Both the position numbers and the translations under genes were made by a program. DNA of 56,253 bases from a bacterium (GTDB lineage: Bacteria; Pseudomonadota; Alphaproteobacteria; SP197), in NCBI GenBank assembly GCA_028821455.1, contig JAPPGE010000066.1, positions 1 to 56,253 on the forward strand, written 5' to 3'. Shown piece by piece: positions 23,529-32,190 of this stretch (its first letter is position 1; the number at the start of each line of letters is the position of its first letter). A model generated the notes under the pieces. It saw only the letters and a list, made by a program, of their open reading frames with translations, had not been told where the DNA came from and made no database searches.

Positions 23529-25553
23529 TCAGGCGGGCAGTTCGCGCATCTGCTCGGTGACGCGGAACTTGAGCTTCTCGCTCGGCTTCAGCGAGGGAAG
23601 CGGACTGAAGGGAAGCGCATCGACGTAACGCTTGGGCGTGACCTCGAGGGTGAAGTAATGGGCGATCATCAGCACGTTGACCGCCAGCTGCAGATCCATC
23701 CACCGTGCGCCAAGGCATCGGTGCGTGCCGAGCCCGTAGGGCGCGTAACCGGGATTGCGGTGTTCGTCGCGGGGCGATGCGTAGCGGTCGATGTCGAACG
23801 AGAACGGATCGGGGAAGATGTCTTCCATGTAGTGCGAGGCCGTCTGGGCGATGTAGATCCGCGATCCCACCGGTATCTCATGGCCTTCCATCACGAAGGA
23901 ATTCATCACGTCCCGCATCGACATCGGAACGATCGGATACATCCGGAGGCATTCCATCAGAAAGCGGTGCGTGACGTCCATCGAGGCAGGGTTGAAATCC
24001 TCCGCGTCCGGATCGCCGTTCGCGAACAAGGCGTCGGCCTCGGCCCGGATCCGCTTGTAGAGTTCGGGCTGCGCCGCCATGGCGTAAACCGCAAAGCTCA
24101 GCGAGTCGCCGAGATAGACGCTCGCGACCAGTGCCGCGGACAGCACGAACCGCAGGTTGGATTCCGGCATCAGCTGCGGATCGCTCGCGTGCAGGCTCAG
24201 CCAGTCGTCGGAGAGGGTGCGCGGGCACCCGGCACGCTGGGCCGGCGTATGGACGGCCTGGATACGCTCCAGCAGCGTGTCGACCGCCCGCGCCCGGCGC
24301 TTCATCCCCGGCGTGTTCAGCATGAACCTGGGCAGTGCGTTGATGATATGGGTGGTGAGCGCGCGCTCCTTGAATGTCATCAACTCGTCGATGATGTCCT
24401 GCGTTTCGACGTTGAGGAAGAGCGGCGAGAGCTGGGCGTTGACCATCCGCCGGTATGCGCGCACGGGAAAGGTCTCCCCGACCGTCCAGTCCGACATGTA
24501 GTCGCGGGTGAAGCGGTACATATCGTCGAGCCGGCCTGCAAGCCGGTTGCGCGAATAGGCCGGACCCATGGCCTTGCGGAGCCGGAAGTGGTCCGGGCCG
24601 TCGAGCGACGGCAACACGCCGTGCGCGCCGTAGAGCCTCTCGAAGGCGGCGAAATAGCCCCCCGCCTTCAGGTGCATCCGCCCGTGACGGTGCACCCATG
24701 CATTGGCCTGCGGCCCGCCGAGGAAGATCATGGGTTTGCCGAAGGGCCGGCGGATCTGGAACACCGGGCCGTACTCCTCGGTCAGATCCGTGAAGAGCGC
24801 GGGGACGTTGCCGCTCCGCAGATGCTGGTTCCGCAGCACCCGGAGAAGCGGAACTGCGGGGATTGGCTTGTTGAGCGTTGAACGCCGGAGCATCGGGCTG
24901 GCGATGTTGTGCTCGACCGCGGCGGCGATGGAACGGCCGATCATGTCCATTCGGCAGATGAGATCGATCCGCTCCTGGGTCTCGTCATCGATGTCGAACA
25001 TGAAGCGGAAGACGTCGCACGTGTTGACGAGGCAGATGACGATGATGTCCCTGGGGCCGGGAATCTCGTCGGTGAACAGCACCTTGAGGACGCGCGTTCT
25101 GACGAACTGGCCGACGGTGCCTTCCTGCGGGCCGTCGGCGAGCTCCTCGTGCCACGTCGTGGCGGCCAGCGTCCAGAAATCGCCGTCGTGATGTTCCAGG
25201 ACCTTCACCTCGACCAGGCGGTCGAGGGTCCGGTCGATGATCGACTCCGCCCGGCCGGCGAGCCGTTCGATCCAGTAGACGGCATCCCGCTGAACGGGCT
25301 CCTCGGCGATTTCCTTGAGGATGGGATCGAGCACGGCATCGCCGGTTTCCGCCGCATCCACGAGGATGAGCGAATCGAGATCCGTGTCGATACGCCCCAG
25401 CAGCGACAGCTCGGCGAGCGCCGCGCCGACCACCGCGCAGTTCAGATTCCAGCCCCGCACCTGGTGGAAATAGCCGGTCTGCTCGTTGAGGAGTATCAGG
25501 ATGAACTCCTCGACGAGACTCAGCTTCTGGGCCGTATCAGTCGAATCGGGCAT
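23529..25553 (-). CDS. GPP34 domain - cytochrome P450 fusion
   Basis: 674 residues, start ATG 25553 after AGGGG. Residues 10-215 match the GPP34 (GOLPH3) fold: LSLVEEFILILLNEQTGYFH, LNCAVVGAALAELSLLGRID, TGDAVLDPILKEI, ERLAGRAESIIDRTLDRLVE, VRTRVLKVLFTDEIPGPRDI. Residues 230-674 form a full P450: ExxR in ECLRMYP (534-537), PDPFSFDIDRYASPRDEHRN, and heme loop APYGLGTHRCLGARWMD with Cys613. In the I helix (ALVASVYLGDSLSFAVY) the usual (A/G)Gx(D/E)T acid-alcohol pair appears replaced. GPP34 in eukaryotes reads phosphatidylinositol 4-phosphate; here it may recruit the enzyme to a membrane (inference). Divergent from the sterol methyltransferase gene. No ferredoxin partner nearby. Confidence 0.92.
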   Translation of the reverse strand: MPDSTDTAQKLSLVEEFILILLNEQTGYFHQVRGWNLNCAVVGAALAELSLLGRIDTDLDSLILVDAAETGDAVLDPILKEIAEEPVQRDAVYWIERLAGRAESIIDRTLDRLVEVKVLEHHDGDFWTLAATTWHEELADGPQEGTVGQFVRTRVLKVLFTDEIPGPRDIIVICLVNTCDVFRFMFDIDDETQERIDLICRMDMIGRSIAAAVEHNIASPMLRRSTLNKPIPAVPLLRVLRNQHLRSGNVPALFTDLTEEYGPVFQIRRPFGKPMIFLGGPQANAWVHRHGRMHLKAGGYFAAFERLYGAHGVLPSLDGPDHFRLRKAMGPAYSRNRLAGRLDDMYRFTRDYMSDWTVGETFPVRAYRRMVNAQLSPLFLNVETQDIIDELMTFKERALTTHIINALPRFMLNTPGMKRRARAVDTLLERIQAVHTPAQRAGCPRTLSDDWLSLHASDPQLMPESNLRFVLSAALVASVYLGDSLSFAVYAMAAQPELYKRIRAEADALFANGDPDAEDFNPASMDVTHRFLMECLRMYPIVPMSMRDVMNSFVMEGHEIPVGSRIYIAQTASHYMEDIFPDPFSFDIDRYASPRDEHRNPGYAPYGLGTHRCLGARWMDLQLAVNVLMIAHYFTLEVTPKRYVDALPFSPLPSLKPSEKLKFRVTEQMRELPA

Positions 25554-25953
25554 CGGTTCCCCTGCACATTCGGTCGTCACGCAAGACGCCGCAGGCACGC
25601 CACGACGCTTGAGGTGGGGTGCCGCCCGTCGGGCGGCAAGTGCCTCGCTCCTCGCAATGTGAGCGTGAATTCTACCCTGCCTGCTGTCTTTCGTCACTTC
25701 ATTCGGCACCTGCACCGCACGTAGCCCGGGATCGCCGCCTTCGGTGTCACGAAACGGCCGTTGAGATCATGAGCGACATCGACGGCGGCAGCCGTCGACC
25801 AGCGGCGCCCGGTCTCTGTGCACAGGGCCTTGCGGAGAAGGGCATCGCCTCTCCTCTGCATGGTTCGGCATGTGGTACGGATAGAACCTGCGGCAGCGTC
25901 AACAAGTGTCTGCGATGCACCTGCGCTCCGCTGACGAAACGGGGATACAGCGC
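25554..25953. promoter_or_regulatory. Divergent control region between GPP34-P450 and sterol methyltransferase genes
   Basis: 400 bp with no convincing gene. It contains a perfect 19-base hairpin/palindrome (TGCCGCCC-GTC-GGGCGGCA at 25620-25638), about 70 bases upstream of the P450 start, that could be an operator. Both genes must be promoted from here. I cannot point to clear -10/-35 boxes. Confidence 0.45.
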
Positions 25954-26985
25954 ATGTCGATCAGTCTCTCCAGATCCCTGCGGAACGCCTACCGGGGCTG
26001 GGACGTCAGGAGGCGCGTTGCACGCTTTGGCGGCAGGTTTGACAGAATGAGAGAGGCCGATGCCGATGGCATCGATTACGACTTCACGGAGACGGTGAAC
26101 GAGTACTACGACCTGTGCAGCGAATTCATGCAGTTCGGGTGGGGCGAATCCCTGCACTTCGCGCCGTTGGCGCGGGGAGAAACGCTGGAGGAATCGATCA
26201 TTCGCCATCAGCGCCTGATGATCGAACGGCTGGGGTTGCGGGAAGGCATGGTGGTTGCCGATATCGGCTGTGGAGTGGGCGGTCCCATGCGGCGGGTCGC
26301 CCGGGAGAGCGGCGCCAGGGTTGTCTGCATCAACAACAACGAACAGCAACTGAAGAAGGCCAGGCGGAGAAACATCGAGGCGGGGCTCGATGACATGGCG
26401 GAGTACATCAAGTGCGACTTCATGGACATGAGTGCGATCGAAGCCTGCTCGTTCGATGCGGGCTATGCGATAGAGTCGACGTGTCATGCGCCGGACAAGA
26501 CGCATGCGTTTGCCGAGATCTGTCGCGTGCTCAAGCCGGGAGCCCTGCTGTGGGGTCAGGAGATGTGCATGACGGACAAGTTCGACCCCGACGACAGCGA
26601 CCATCGCACCATCAAGGACGAGCTCAAGCTGGGGATCGCCCTCAACGAGATTGCCACGTTTTCCGAGGTGGACCGCGCTCTTGAGGCTGCGGGATTCGTC
26701 ATCATGGAAGCAGCGGACAGGGACGTCAGGGAAGGCCGCGGCATACCCTGGTATGGGCCCATGGAAAGTCGGAGCGGGACGTTGCGCAATGTGTTTCGCA
26801 GGACCCCCCTGGGCCGCCAGGCGATCATCGCGGGTGTGCGGATGGCGGAGGCGATCCGGTTCTTTCCGAAAGGCTCCGCGGCCGTTGTCCGATTGATGGA
26901 CCGGACGGCCAACGCCTACGTCGCGGGCGGCAGGACGGGCATCTTCACGCCGCTCTATTGTTTCGTCGCCCGCAAGCCCGGCTGA
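25954..26985 (+). CDS. Sterol C-24 methyltransferase (ERG6/SMT-like)
   Basis: 343 residues, start ATG 25954 chosen for a GGGG site nine bases upstream (GTG 25906 lacks one). It follows yeast ERG6 block by block: VNEYYDLCSEFMQFGWGESL then HFAPL (sterol region I, YEYGWGSSFHF), SAM motif VADIGCGVGGPMRRVAR, CINNNEQQLKKA, KCDFMDM, GYAIESTCHAP (region II), RVLKPGALLW, MTDKFDPDDSDHR, GIPWYGPM, and a C-terminal SMT domain ending FTPLYCFVARKP. The reaction would be methyl transfer from SAM to the side-chain C-24 of a sterol, or to a related prenyl lipid. No sterol-cyclisation gene lies in the window. Divergent from the GPP34-P450 gene. Confidence 0.93.
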   Translation: MSISLSRSLRNAYRGWDVRRRVARFGGRFDRMREADADGIDYDFTETVNEYYDLCSEFMQFGWGESLHFAPLARGETLEESIIRHQRLMIERLGLREGMVVADIGCGVGGPMRRVARESGARVVCINNNEQQLKKARRRNIEAGLDDMAEYIKCDFMDMSAIEACSFDAGYAIESTCHAPDKTHAFAEICRVLKPGALLWGQEMCMTDKFDPDDSDHRTIKDELKLGIALNEIATFSEVDRALEAAGFVIMEAADRDVREGRGIPWYGPMESRSGTLRNVFRRTPLGRQAIIAGVRMAEAIRFFPKGSAAVVRLMDRTANAYVAGGRTGIFTPLYCFVARKPG

Positions 26986-27120
26986 GGCGACACACGTGTC
27001 CGGTCGATCCTGACCGCTTCACACCAATGCCGATCGTTGCGTGCAAGAAGGGAGAATCGAGGATCCTGAGCCCGACCGGGCCGCCATTCGTTCCGGAATC
27101 GGGCGGGCCACCGGCCCCGA

Positions 27121-27945
27121 TCATGCCGGTGGCGGTGGCGGGCCCTTCACCGTGGCGCGGTACCCGGAACGCTCTTGAGGCCAGTAGTCCCAGATGGCCA
27201 GGTGCTGCGTGGCGTGATTGTCCCACATGGCAACGGAGTCCGCCTTCCAGCGAAACCGGCACTGGAATTGCGGTTGCGCGATGTGCGACCACAGGAATTC
27301 GAGAACCAGCCGGCTCTCGGTTTCCTCGAGTTCGAGGATCCTTTCGGTGAAGATCTCGTTGACGTAGATCATCTTGCGGCCGGTCGCCTGATTGACGGCG
27401 ATCACCGGGTGCACGGCCTCCGGAAAGGCGCCGTCACGCGTCTCTTCCGGCTTCGTGCCAAAGTACCCGCCATAGCGATTGGCGCCGGCGTGAAGGGCCG
27501 TCAGACCCTCGAGAAAACCCTTCATGGGCCCGGACAGGACATCGTAGGCGGCGTGGACGTTGACGAAGAGCGTGTCACCCCCTGAGTCAGGCACGGTGCC
27601 GAGGTAGAGGACGCTGGCGGTCGGCGGCTCACGGTCGCAGGTGACATCCGCATGCCACTTCGCACCGCTGTACGTCGTCGAATTCCTGTCCGTGTGGATC
27701 GCCAGGATCCCCTCGTATCCCTCGACGTCCCCCTGCGGATGGACGTGCAGCGGGCCCAGACGCCTGCCCAGCTGCTGCAGGGAGGCAGGGTCCAGCGCCT
27801 GGTCGCGGAAGAAGAGAACGTGGTGCCGGTGCCATGCGTCCATCAACTCCGCAAACACCGTGGCGTCGAGGGGAGAAGCAAGATCGATGCCCCTGACGTC
27901 GGCGCCGATTGTCGGTGTCACCGGCTCAACTCGAAAGGATGTCAT
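27121..27945 (-). CDS. TauD/TfdA-family 2-oxoglutarate/Fe(II) dioxygenase
   Basis: 274 residues. The iron ligands are His98 and Asp100 (GAKWHADVTCDREPP) and His248 (WDNHATQHLAIWDYWP). Arg263 (ERSGYRATV) should bind 2-oxoglutarate. The N-terminus SFRVEPVTPTIGADVRGIDL is typical. It hydroxylates a small substrate such as a sulfonate, a phenoxyacid or a quaternary amine; which one is not decided by sequence. It follows a GlcD-like gene by 31 bases on the same strand, so they probably share a transcript. The Pro-rich end (GPPPPPA) is unusual but short. Confidence 0.94.
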   Translation of the reverse strand: MTSFRVEPVTPTIGADVRGIDLASPLDATVFAELMDAWHRHHVLFFRDQALDPASLQQLGRRLGPLHVHPQGDVEGYEGILAIHTDRNSTTYSGAKWHADVTCDREPPTASVLYLGTVPDSGGDTLFVNVHAAYDVLSGPMKGFLEGLTALHAGANRYGGYFGTKPEETRDGAFPEAVHPVIAVNQATGRKMIYVNEIFTERILELEETESRLVLEFLWSHIAQPQFQCRFRWKADSVAMWDNHATQHLAIWDYWPQERSGYRATVKGPPPPPA

Positions 27946-27976
27946 CGTCGCTTCCCCCTGTCTGTCGCCGGCACTG

Positions 27977-29371
27977 TCACATGGTGAAGATCTTGCCGGG
28001 ATTCATGATGTTCCCAGGGTCGAGGGCCAGTTTCATCTGGCGCATCAGGTCGACCGCTCCTCCGTGCTCCTCCTCGAGGAACGCCATCTTGCCCAGACCG
28101 ACGCCGTGCTCGCCGGTGCAGGTGCCGTCCATGGCCAGGGCTCGCTTGACGAGGCGCGAGTTGAGACGCTCGGCCTCGGCGAACTCGGCGGGATCATCCG
28201 GATCGATGAGGAAGACGAGGTGGAAGTTTCCGTCGCCGACATGACCGGCGATCGGGGCCGGAATGTGGGTCGTCTCGAGGTCCTCCTTGGTGGCCACGAT
28301 GCACTCGGCGAGCCGGGAGATCGGCACGCAGACATCGGTCGGCCACATGGCGCACCCGGGGCGCAGCGCCTTGGCCGCCCAGGCGGCGTCGTGGCGCGCC
28401 TGCCACAGCCGGTTGCGATCCTCCTGGCGGGTCACCCAGATGAAGTCGCTGCCTCCGAAGTCCTTGCAGATCTCGCCCATTCTCTGGGCCTGCTCGCCGA
28501 CGCCGTCGGCCGTGCCATGGAACTCGAGAAACAGAGTCGGGGCCACGGGATTGTCGAGGCCGGAGTAGGCGTTGATCGCCTCGATCTGGAGTTCGTCGAG
28601 AAGTTCGATTCGCGCCATCGAAAGACCGGACTGGATGGTGAGAATGACGGCATCGACCGCCGAAGCGATGTCGGGAAAGGACACCGTGGCGGCGCTGACG
28701 GCTTCCGGTATGCCGAACAGCCTGACCGTGACCTCGGTGATGACGCCGAGCGTGCCCTCCGAACCGACGAAGAGCCGTGTCAGATCGTAGCCTGCGGCCG
28801 ACTTCCGTGACCGCCGTGCCGTCTCCACGATTCGTCCGTCGGGTGTCACCACCTTCAGGGCGAGAACCACTTCGCGCATGGTGCCGTAGCGCACGGCATT
28901 GGTGCCCGATGCCCGGGTCGCCGCCATGCCGCCGATCGAGGCGTCCGCCCCCGGATCGACCGGAAAGAAGAGGCCCTGATCCCTCAGGTGCTCATTCAGC
29001 TGCTTGCGCGTCACGCCCGCCTCGACCGTGGCATCGAGGTCCTCCGGACTGACGCGGAGAATGCGGTTCATGCGCATCATGTCGACGCTGACACCGCCGG
29101 CGGTCGCCACCACCTGCCCCTCCAGCGACGTGCCGGTGCCGAAGGGAATCACCGGCAAGGCGTGACGCGAGCAGATGTCGACGAGCGATGCGACCTCCTC
29201 CGACGTCTCGGGCCAGACCACGGCATGGGGAGCCTGGGGGTGATGCCAGCTCTCGTCGTGGGAATGCTGTTCGAGAACGGATGCACCGGTCGAGAAACGT
29301 TCACCGAACATGTGGCGAAGCTCCGCCAGCGCCTCCTCGGGCGCCGGGTCAACGACGGCATGCGCGCTCAT
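27977..29371 (-). CDS. FAD-binding oxidase, D-lactate/glycolate dehydrogenase (GlcD/Dld) type
   Basis: 464 residues. I chose ATG 29371, preceded by GAGGGGAAG; the GTG at 29389 would place that site inside the coding region. PCMH-type FAD domain: VIPFGTGTSLEGQVVATAGG, VDPGADASIGGMAATRASGT, GTMREVVLALKVV and LFVGSEGTLGVITEVTVRLF. The C-terminal FAD-oxidase domain contains IAGHVGDGNFHLVFLIDP and TCTGEHGVGLGKMAFLEEEH with catalytic His residues, ending MNPGKIF. It oxidises a D-2-hydroxy acid. Upstream of and probably cotranscribed with the TauD gene; divergent from the beta-lactamase-like gene. Confidence 0.94.
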   Translation of the reverse strand: MSAHAVVDPAPEEALAELRHMFGERFSTGASVLEQHSHDESWHHPQAPHAVVWPETSEEVASLVDICSRHALPVIPFGTGTSLEGQVVATAGGVSVDMMRMNRILRVSPEDLDATVEAGVTRKQLNEHLRDQGLFFPVDPGADASIGGMAATRASGTNAVRYGTMREVVLALKVVTPDGRIVETARRSRKSAAGYDLTRLFVGSEGTLGVITEVTVRLFGIPEAVSAATVSFPDIASAVDAVILTIQSGLSMARIELLDELQIEAINAYSGLDNPVAPTLFLEFHGTADGVGEQAQRMGEICKDFGGSDFIWVTRQEDRNRLWQARHDAAWAAKALRPGCAMWPTDVCVPISRLAECIVATKEDLETTHIPAPIAGHVGDGNFHLVFLIDPDDPAEFAEAERLNSRLVKRALAMDGTCTGEHGVGLGKMAFLEEEHGGAVDLMRQMKLALDPGNIMNPGKIFTM

Positions 29372-29491
29372 CAGCTTCCCCTCGTTCACCGACCGGATTA
29401 TGTCGTCTCGAAAAGGGCAAAGGAAGCACTCCCGCGCGTAAAATCAGTTAGCATGGGGACCTGTCCCGCACAGCACGAAAGACCAGGGACC

Positions 29492-30685
29492 ATGCCGGAA
29501 CACGATCTCATGGGAACCTTCCCGCCCGAGGGCGACGCACAGGTCACTCTCGAGAACTGGCGCACGCCGCCCCACAACCGCTGGGCCTTCCAGCATGTCA
29601 GCGAACTCGTGCCCTCGGCGCAGATCTGGCGCGGCAGAGAACGTGCCCGGGAACTGCAGAGGGCGCCGGAGGATCTCTCGACCATTTCCTTCGTCGACCA
29701 TAGGGGCGCCGACACCACCTTTGGCGCCTTTCTCGATTCAACCTCGACCGACGGTGTATGCGTGCTGCGCCGGGGCGCCATCATCACCGAGCAGTACCGC
29801 AACGGTCTGGAAGACTGGCGGCCGCACATCCTGATGTCGATCTCCAAGTCGATCACGGCACTGGTGATCGGCATCCTCGTCGGGCGCGGCCTTCTCGACC
29901 CCTCGCGCGGCATTGCCGCCATCATTCCCGAAGTCAAGGGCTCGGCGTTCGCCGAGTGCACGTTGCAGCACATGCTCGACATGACGGTCGGCGTCGACTT
30001 CACGGAGGACTATCTTGCCGCCGAAGGTCCGATCACCGAGTACCGCGAGGTCTCCGGCTGGAAACCACCGTCCGATCCCGGCCGGCCCGGCGACCTGCGT
30101 TCCTGGCTCACCACCCTTCGCGCGCAGGGATCGCACGGTCACGCGTTCCACTACGTCTCGCCGACCACCGACGTCCTCGGCTGGGTGATCGAGCGGGTTA
30201 CGGCCAGGACCTTTGCCGAGGCCGTGAGCGAGCTGCTGTGGCAGCCCATGGGCGCGGAATTCGACGGCTACGTCACCGTCGACAGGTTCGGGGCGCCGCG
30301 GGCCGCCGGCGGCGTCTGTCTTGCCCTGCGCGACCTTGCGCGGGTCGGGCTGATGATGCTGGAAAACGGCGTGGCGAACGGCCGCCAGGTGGTCCCCTTC
30401 TCCTGGGTGGCCGACACGCGCTTCAACCACGACCGGCAGGCGTGGGCAAACGGCGAGGGTGCGGCAGCCAGTCCGTCAGGCGGCTACCGCAACAAGTGGT
30501 GGATCATGGGTGACGAACACGGCTGCTACACCGGTATCGGCGTCTACGGTCAGTATCTGTGGATCGACCCCGTGGCCAGCCTCGTCATCGCCAAGTTCGC
30601 CTCCCAGCCCCTGCCGACCGACGAGAATGTCGATCTGGATACGGCGCGCTGCTTCCAGGCCGTGGGCCGCGCCCTCGCCGGCTGA
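29492..30685 (+). CDS. Serine hydrolase, class C beta-lactamase/PBP-like
   Basis: 397 residues. I chose ATG 29492 after an AGGGA site; the longer frame to 28988 would overlap the antisense flavoprotein gene. The nucleophile motif SxxK is MSISKSITALVIG. The second motif, normally YxN, is here YVSPTTD. The third region is GIGVYGQYLWIDP. No signal peptide, so a cytoplasmic esterase or 6-aminohexanoate-dimer-hydrolase-like role is more likely than drug resistance (inference). It starts EHDLMGTFPPEGDAQVTLEN, then WRTPPHNRWAFQHVSE. Its stop lies 3 bases from the convergent ctaA gene. Confidence 0.9.
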   Translation: MPEHDLMGTFPPEGDAQVTLENWRTPPHNRWAFQHVSELVPSAQIWRGRERARELQRAPEDLSTISFVDHRGADTTFGAFLDSTSTDGVCVLRRGAIITEQYRNGLEDWRPHILMSISKSITALVIGILVGRGLLDPSRGIAAIIPEVKGSAFAECTLQHMLDMTVGVDFTEDYLAAEGPITEYREVSGWKPPSDPGRPGDLRSWLTTLRAQGSHGHAFHYVSPTTDVLGWVIERVTARTFAEAVSELLWQPMGAEFDGYVTVDRFGAPRAAGGVCLALRDLARVGLMMLENGVANGRQVVPFSWVADTRFNHDRQAWANGEGAAASPSGGYRNKWWIMGDEHGCYTGIGVYGQYLWIDPVASLVIAKFASQPLPTDENVDLDTARCFQAVGRALAG

Positions 30686-30688
30686 GTC

Positions 30689-31750
30689 TCAAGGGACCGC
30701 CCGCTGCCTGAGGCTGTGGACGACGAGGAGGGCGAGCGTGAAGACCACCAGGGCTCCGGCCTGGTGGAGCGCACCGAGCCACACCGGGACGTAGGCCAGC
30801 AATGTGGCAATGCCCAGTCCCGCCTGGGCCACGGCGGCAAGCGCCACCGATGCCGCCAGGTGGCGGGTACGCGCCATCAGCGGCAGGCCGTGAAACGACC
30901 GCCACATGAGGAGCGCGGCGACCAGCGTCACCACGGCGAGAAACCGGTGATTGAACTGTGCCGCAACCGGATTGAGAAACGGGTTGATCCACCAGGGCTC
31001 CATGTCCGCCCAGGAGGCGGGAACCAGCCTGCCGTCCATGAGCGGAAAGGTGTTGTAGTAGAGACCGGCATCGAGGCCGGCAACGAAGGCGCCAGCGACA
31101 ATGGTGAGGCAGACGAGGGCGAGAACCCACAGCGCCCGGCGCCGCGGCGCACGGACTCCGGGTTCGGCTGCGCCGTAGCCTGGGCCTCCCAAGAGCGACG
31201 CCGCGGTCCACAGCAGCAGGCCGAGAATGGCAAAGGCCAGCGCCAGGTGCATGGCGAGCCGGAACGGGCTGACACTCGGCCGGTCGACAAGGCCGCTTGC
31301 CACCATGAACCAGCCCAGCACCCCCTGGAGTCCGCCCAGCACGAGAATGAAGCCCAGCCACAGCGCCAAGCGGCCCGGCAGCTTTCGTGTGACCAGAAAC
31401 CAGAGAAAGGGCGCCATGAAGGCAAGGCCGAGTATACGCCCGAGCAGGCGGTGGGCGTACTCGAACCAGAAGATCGTCCTGAACTCGTCCAGAGACATGC
31501 CGCGGTTGATCTCCCGGTACTCCGGGGACTGCCGGTAGAGTTCGAAGGCCGCATTCCACTCGGCGAGGTCGAGCGGCGGGAGCCAGCCCGTCACCGGTTT
31601 CCATTCCGTCATGGAAAGCCCGGACCCGGTGAGGCGCGTGACGCCGCCCAGCACCACCATGGCGCAGACCAGCAACGCCACGACCAGGAGCCAGACCGCC
31701 ACCTGGCGGCGGGACCGCGTCGTCATCGCCGGAACCATCTGACCTGTCAT
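30689..31750 (-). CDS. ctaA: Heme A synthase (Cox15 type)
   Basis: 353-residue membrane protein with about eight TM helices, converting heme O to heme A for cytochrome aa3. Seen: LGGVTRLTGSGLSMTEWKPV near the N-terminus, FWFEYAHRLLGR, GGLQGVLGWFMVASGL, VSPFRLAMHLALA, and the second set QFNHRFLAVV and LGALHQAGALVVF, supplying conserved heme-coordinating His residues. It is the alphaproteobacterial/mitochondrial Cox15 type, not the shorter Bacillus CtaA. The start overlaps the ccmE stop, so it ends the ccm operon. This is an unusual place, since ccmF would be expected. Confidence 0.95.
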   Translation of the reverse strand: MTGQMVPAMTTRSRRQVAVWLLVVALLVCAMVVLGGVTRLTGSGLSMTEWKPVTGWLPPLDLAEWNAAFELYRQSPEYREINRGMSLDEFRTIFWFEYAHRLLGRILGLAFMAPFLWFLVTRKLPGRLALWLGFILVLGGLQGVLGWFMVASGLVDRPSVSPFRLAMHLALAFAILGLLLWTAASLLGGPGYGAAEPGVRAPRRRALWVLALVCLTIVAGAFVAGLDAGLYYNTFPLMDGRLVPASWADMEPWWINPFLNPVAAQFNHRFLAVVTLVAALLMWRSFHGLPLMARTRHLAASVALAAVAQAGLGIATLLAYVPVWLGALHQAGALVVFTLALLVVHSLRQRAVP

Positions 31751-32190
31751 GGATCCTCGCGCCAGTAGCCGGCGTCCTTCAGCGCCTCGGCCACCTCCGG
31801 GGGCATGTAGGTCTCGTCATGCTTGGCCAGAACCTCGACGGCCTGGAAGACGCCGGTGGTTTCCGACAGCGTTCCCCGGGCGACGATTCCCTGACCCTCC
31901 CTGAAGAGATCCGGCAGGATGCCGACATGGATCACCGTCATGCTGGCCAGGCCATCGGTGAGATCGAAGGACGTGGTGAGCCCGTCACCGGACCGTCTAA
32001 TGCTGCCCTCCACCACCAGGCCTCCCAGCCTGATCTCCTTTCCGTCCGTGGCGGGCGTCTCGGCGAGAGAGGCGGGGGAATAGAAGAAGGTCACCGTGTC
32101 CTCGAGGGCAATCAGCACGAGAACGGCGGCCGTGGCAAAGCAGGCCACCAGGACGCCAAGGAAGAGCATGCGCTGTTGCTTGCGCTTCAC
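31747..32190 (-). CDS. ccmE: Cytochrome c maturation heme chaperone CcmE
   Basis: 147 residues. Start is GTG 32190 (MKRKQQRMLFLGVLVACFAT), overlapping the ccmD stop as GTGA. One N-terminal TM anchor is followed by an OB-fold periplasmic domain. LGGLVVEGSIRR and IVARGTLSETTGVFQAVEVL lead to the heme-attaching LAKHDETYMPPEV, whose His forms the covalent heme bond. Confidence 0.96.
   Translation of the reverse strand: MKRKQQRMLFLGVLVACFATAAVLVLIALEDTVTFFYSPASLAETPATDGKEIRLGGLVVEGSIRRSGDGLTTSFDLTDGLASMTVIHVGILPDLFREGQGIVARGTLSETTGVFQAVEVLAKHDETYMPPEVAEALKDAGYWREDP

Noticed and set aside
25554..25715. 54-codon N-terminal extension of the GPP34-P450 protein
   Set aside because: No ribosome site or similarity; the start at 25553 has AGGGG and leads directly into the GPP34 domain.
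25769..26050. Cys-rich plus-strand frame in the P450-SMT control region
   Set aside because: Overlaps the SMT start in another frame, no ribosome site and no domain; likely chance.
28988..29491. Long N-terminal extension of the beta-lactamase-like protein
   Set aside because: It would lie antisense inside the GlcD-like gene, has no family match, and a ribosome site supports ATG 29492.
29492..30685. Antibiotic-resistance beta-lactamase
   Set aside because: No signal peptide and altered second and third motifs; a cytoplasmic esterase/amidase-like role is more plausible.
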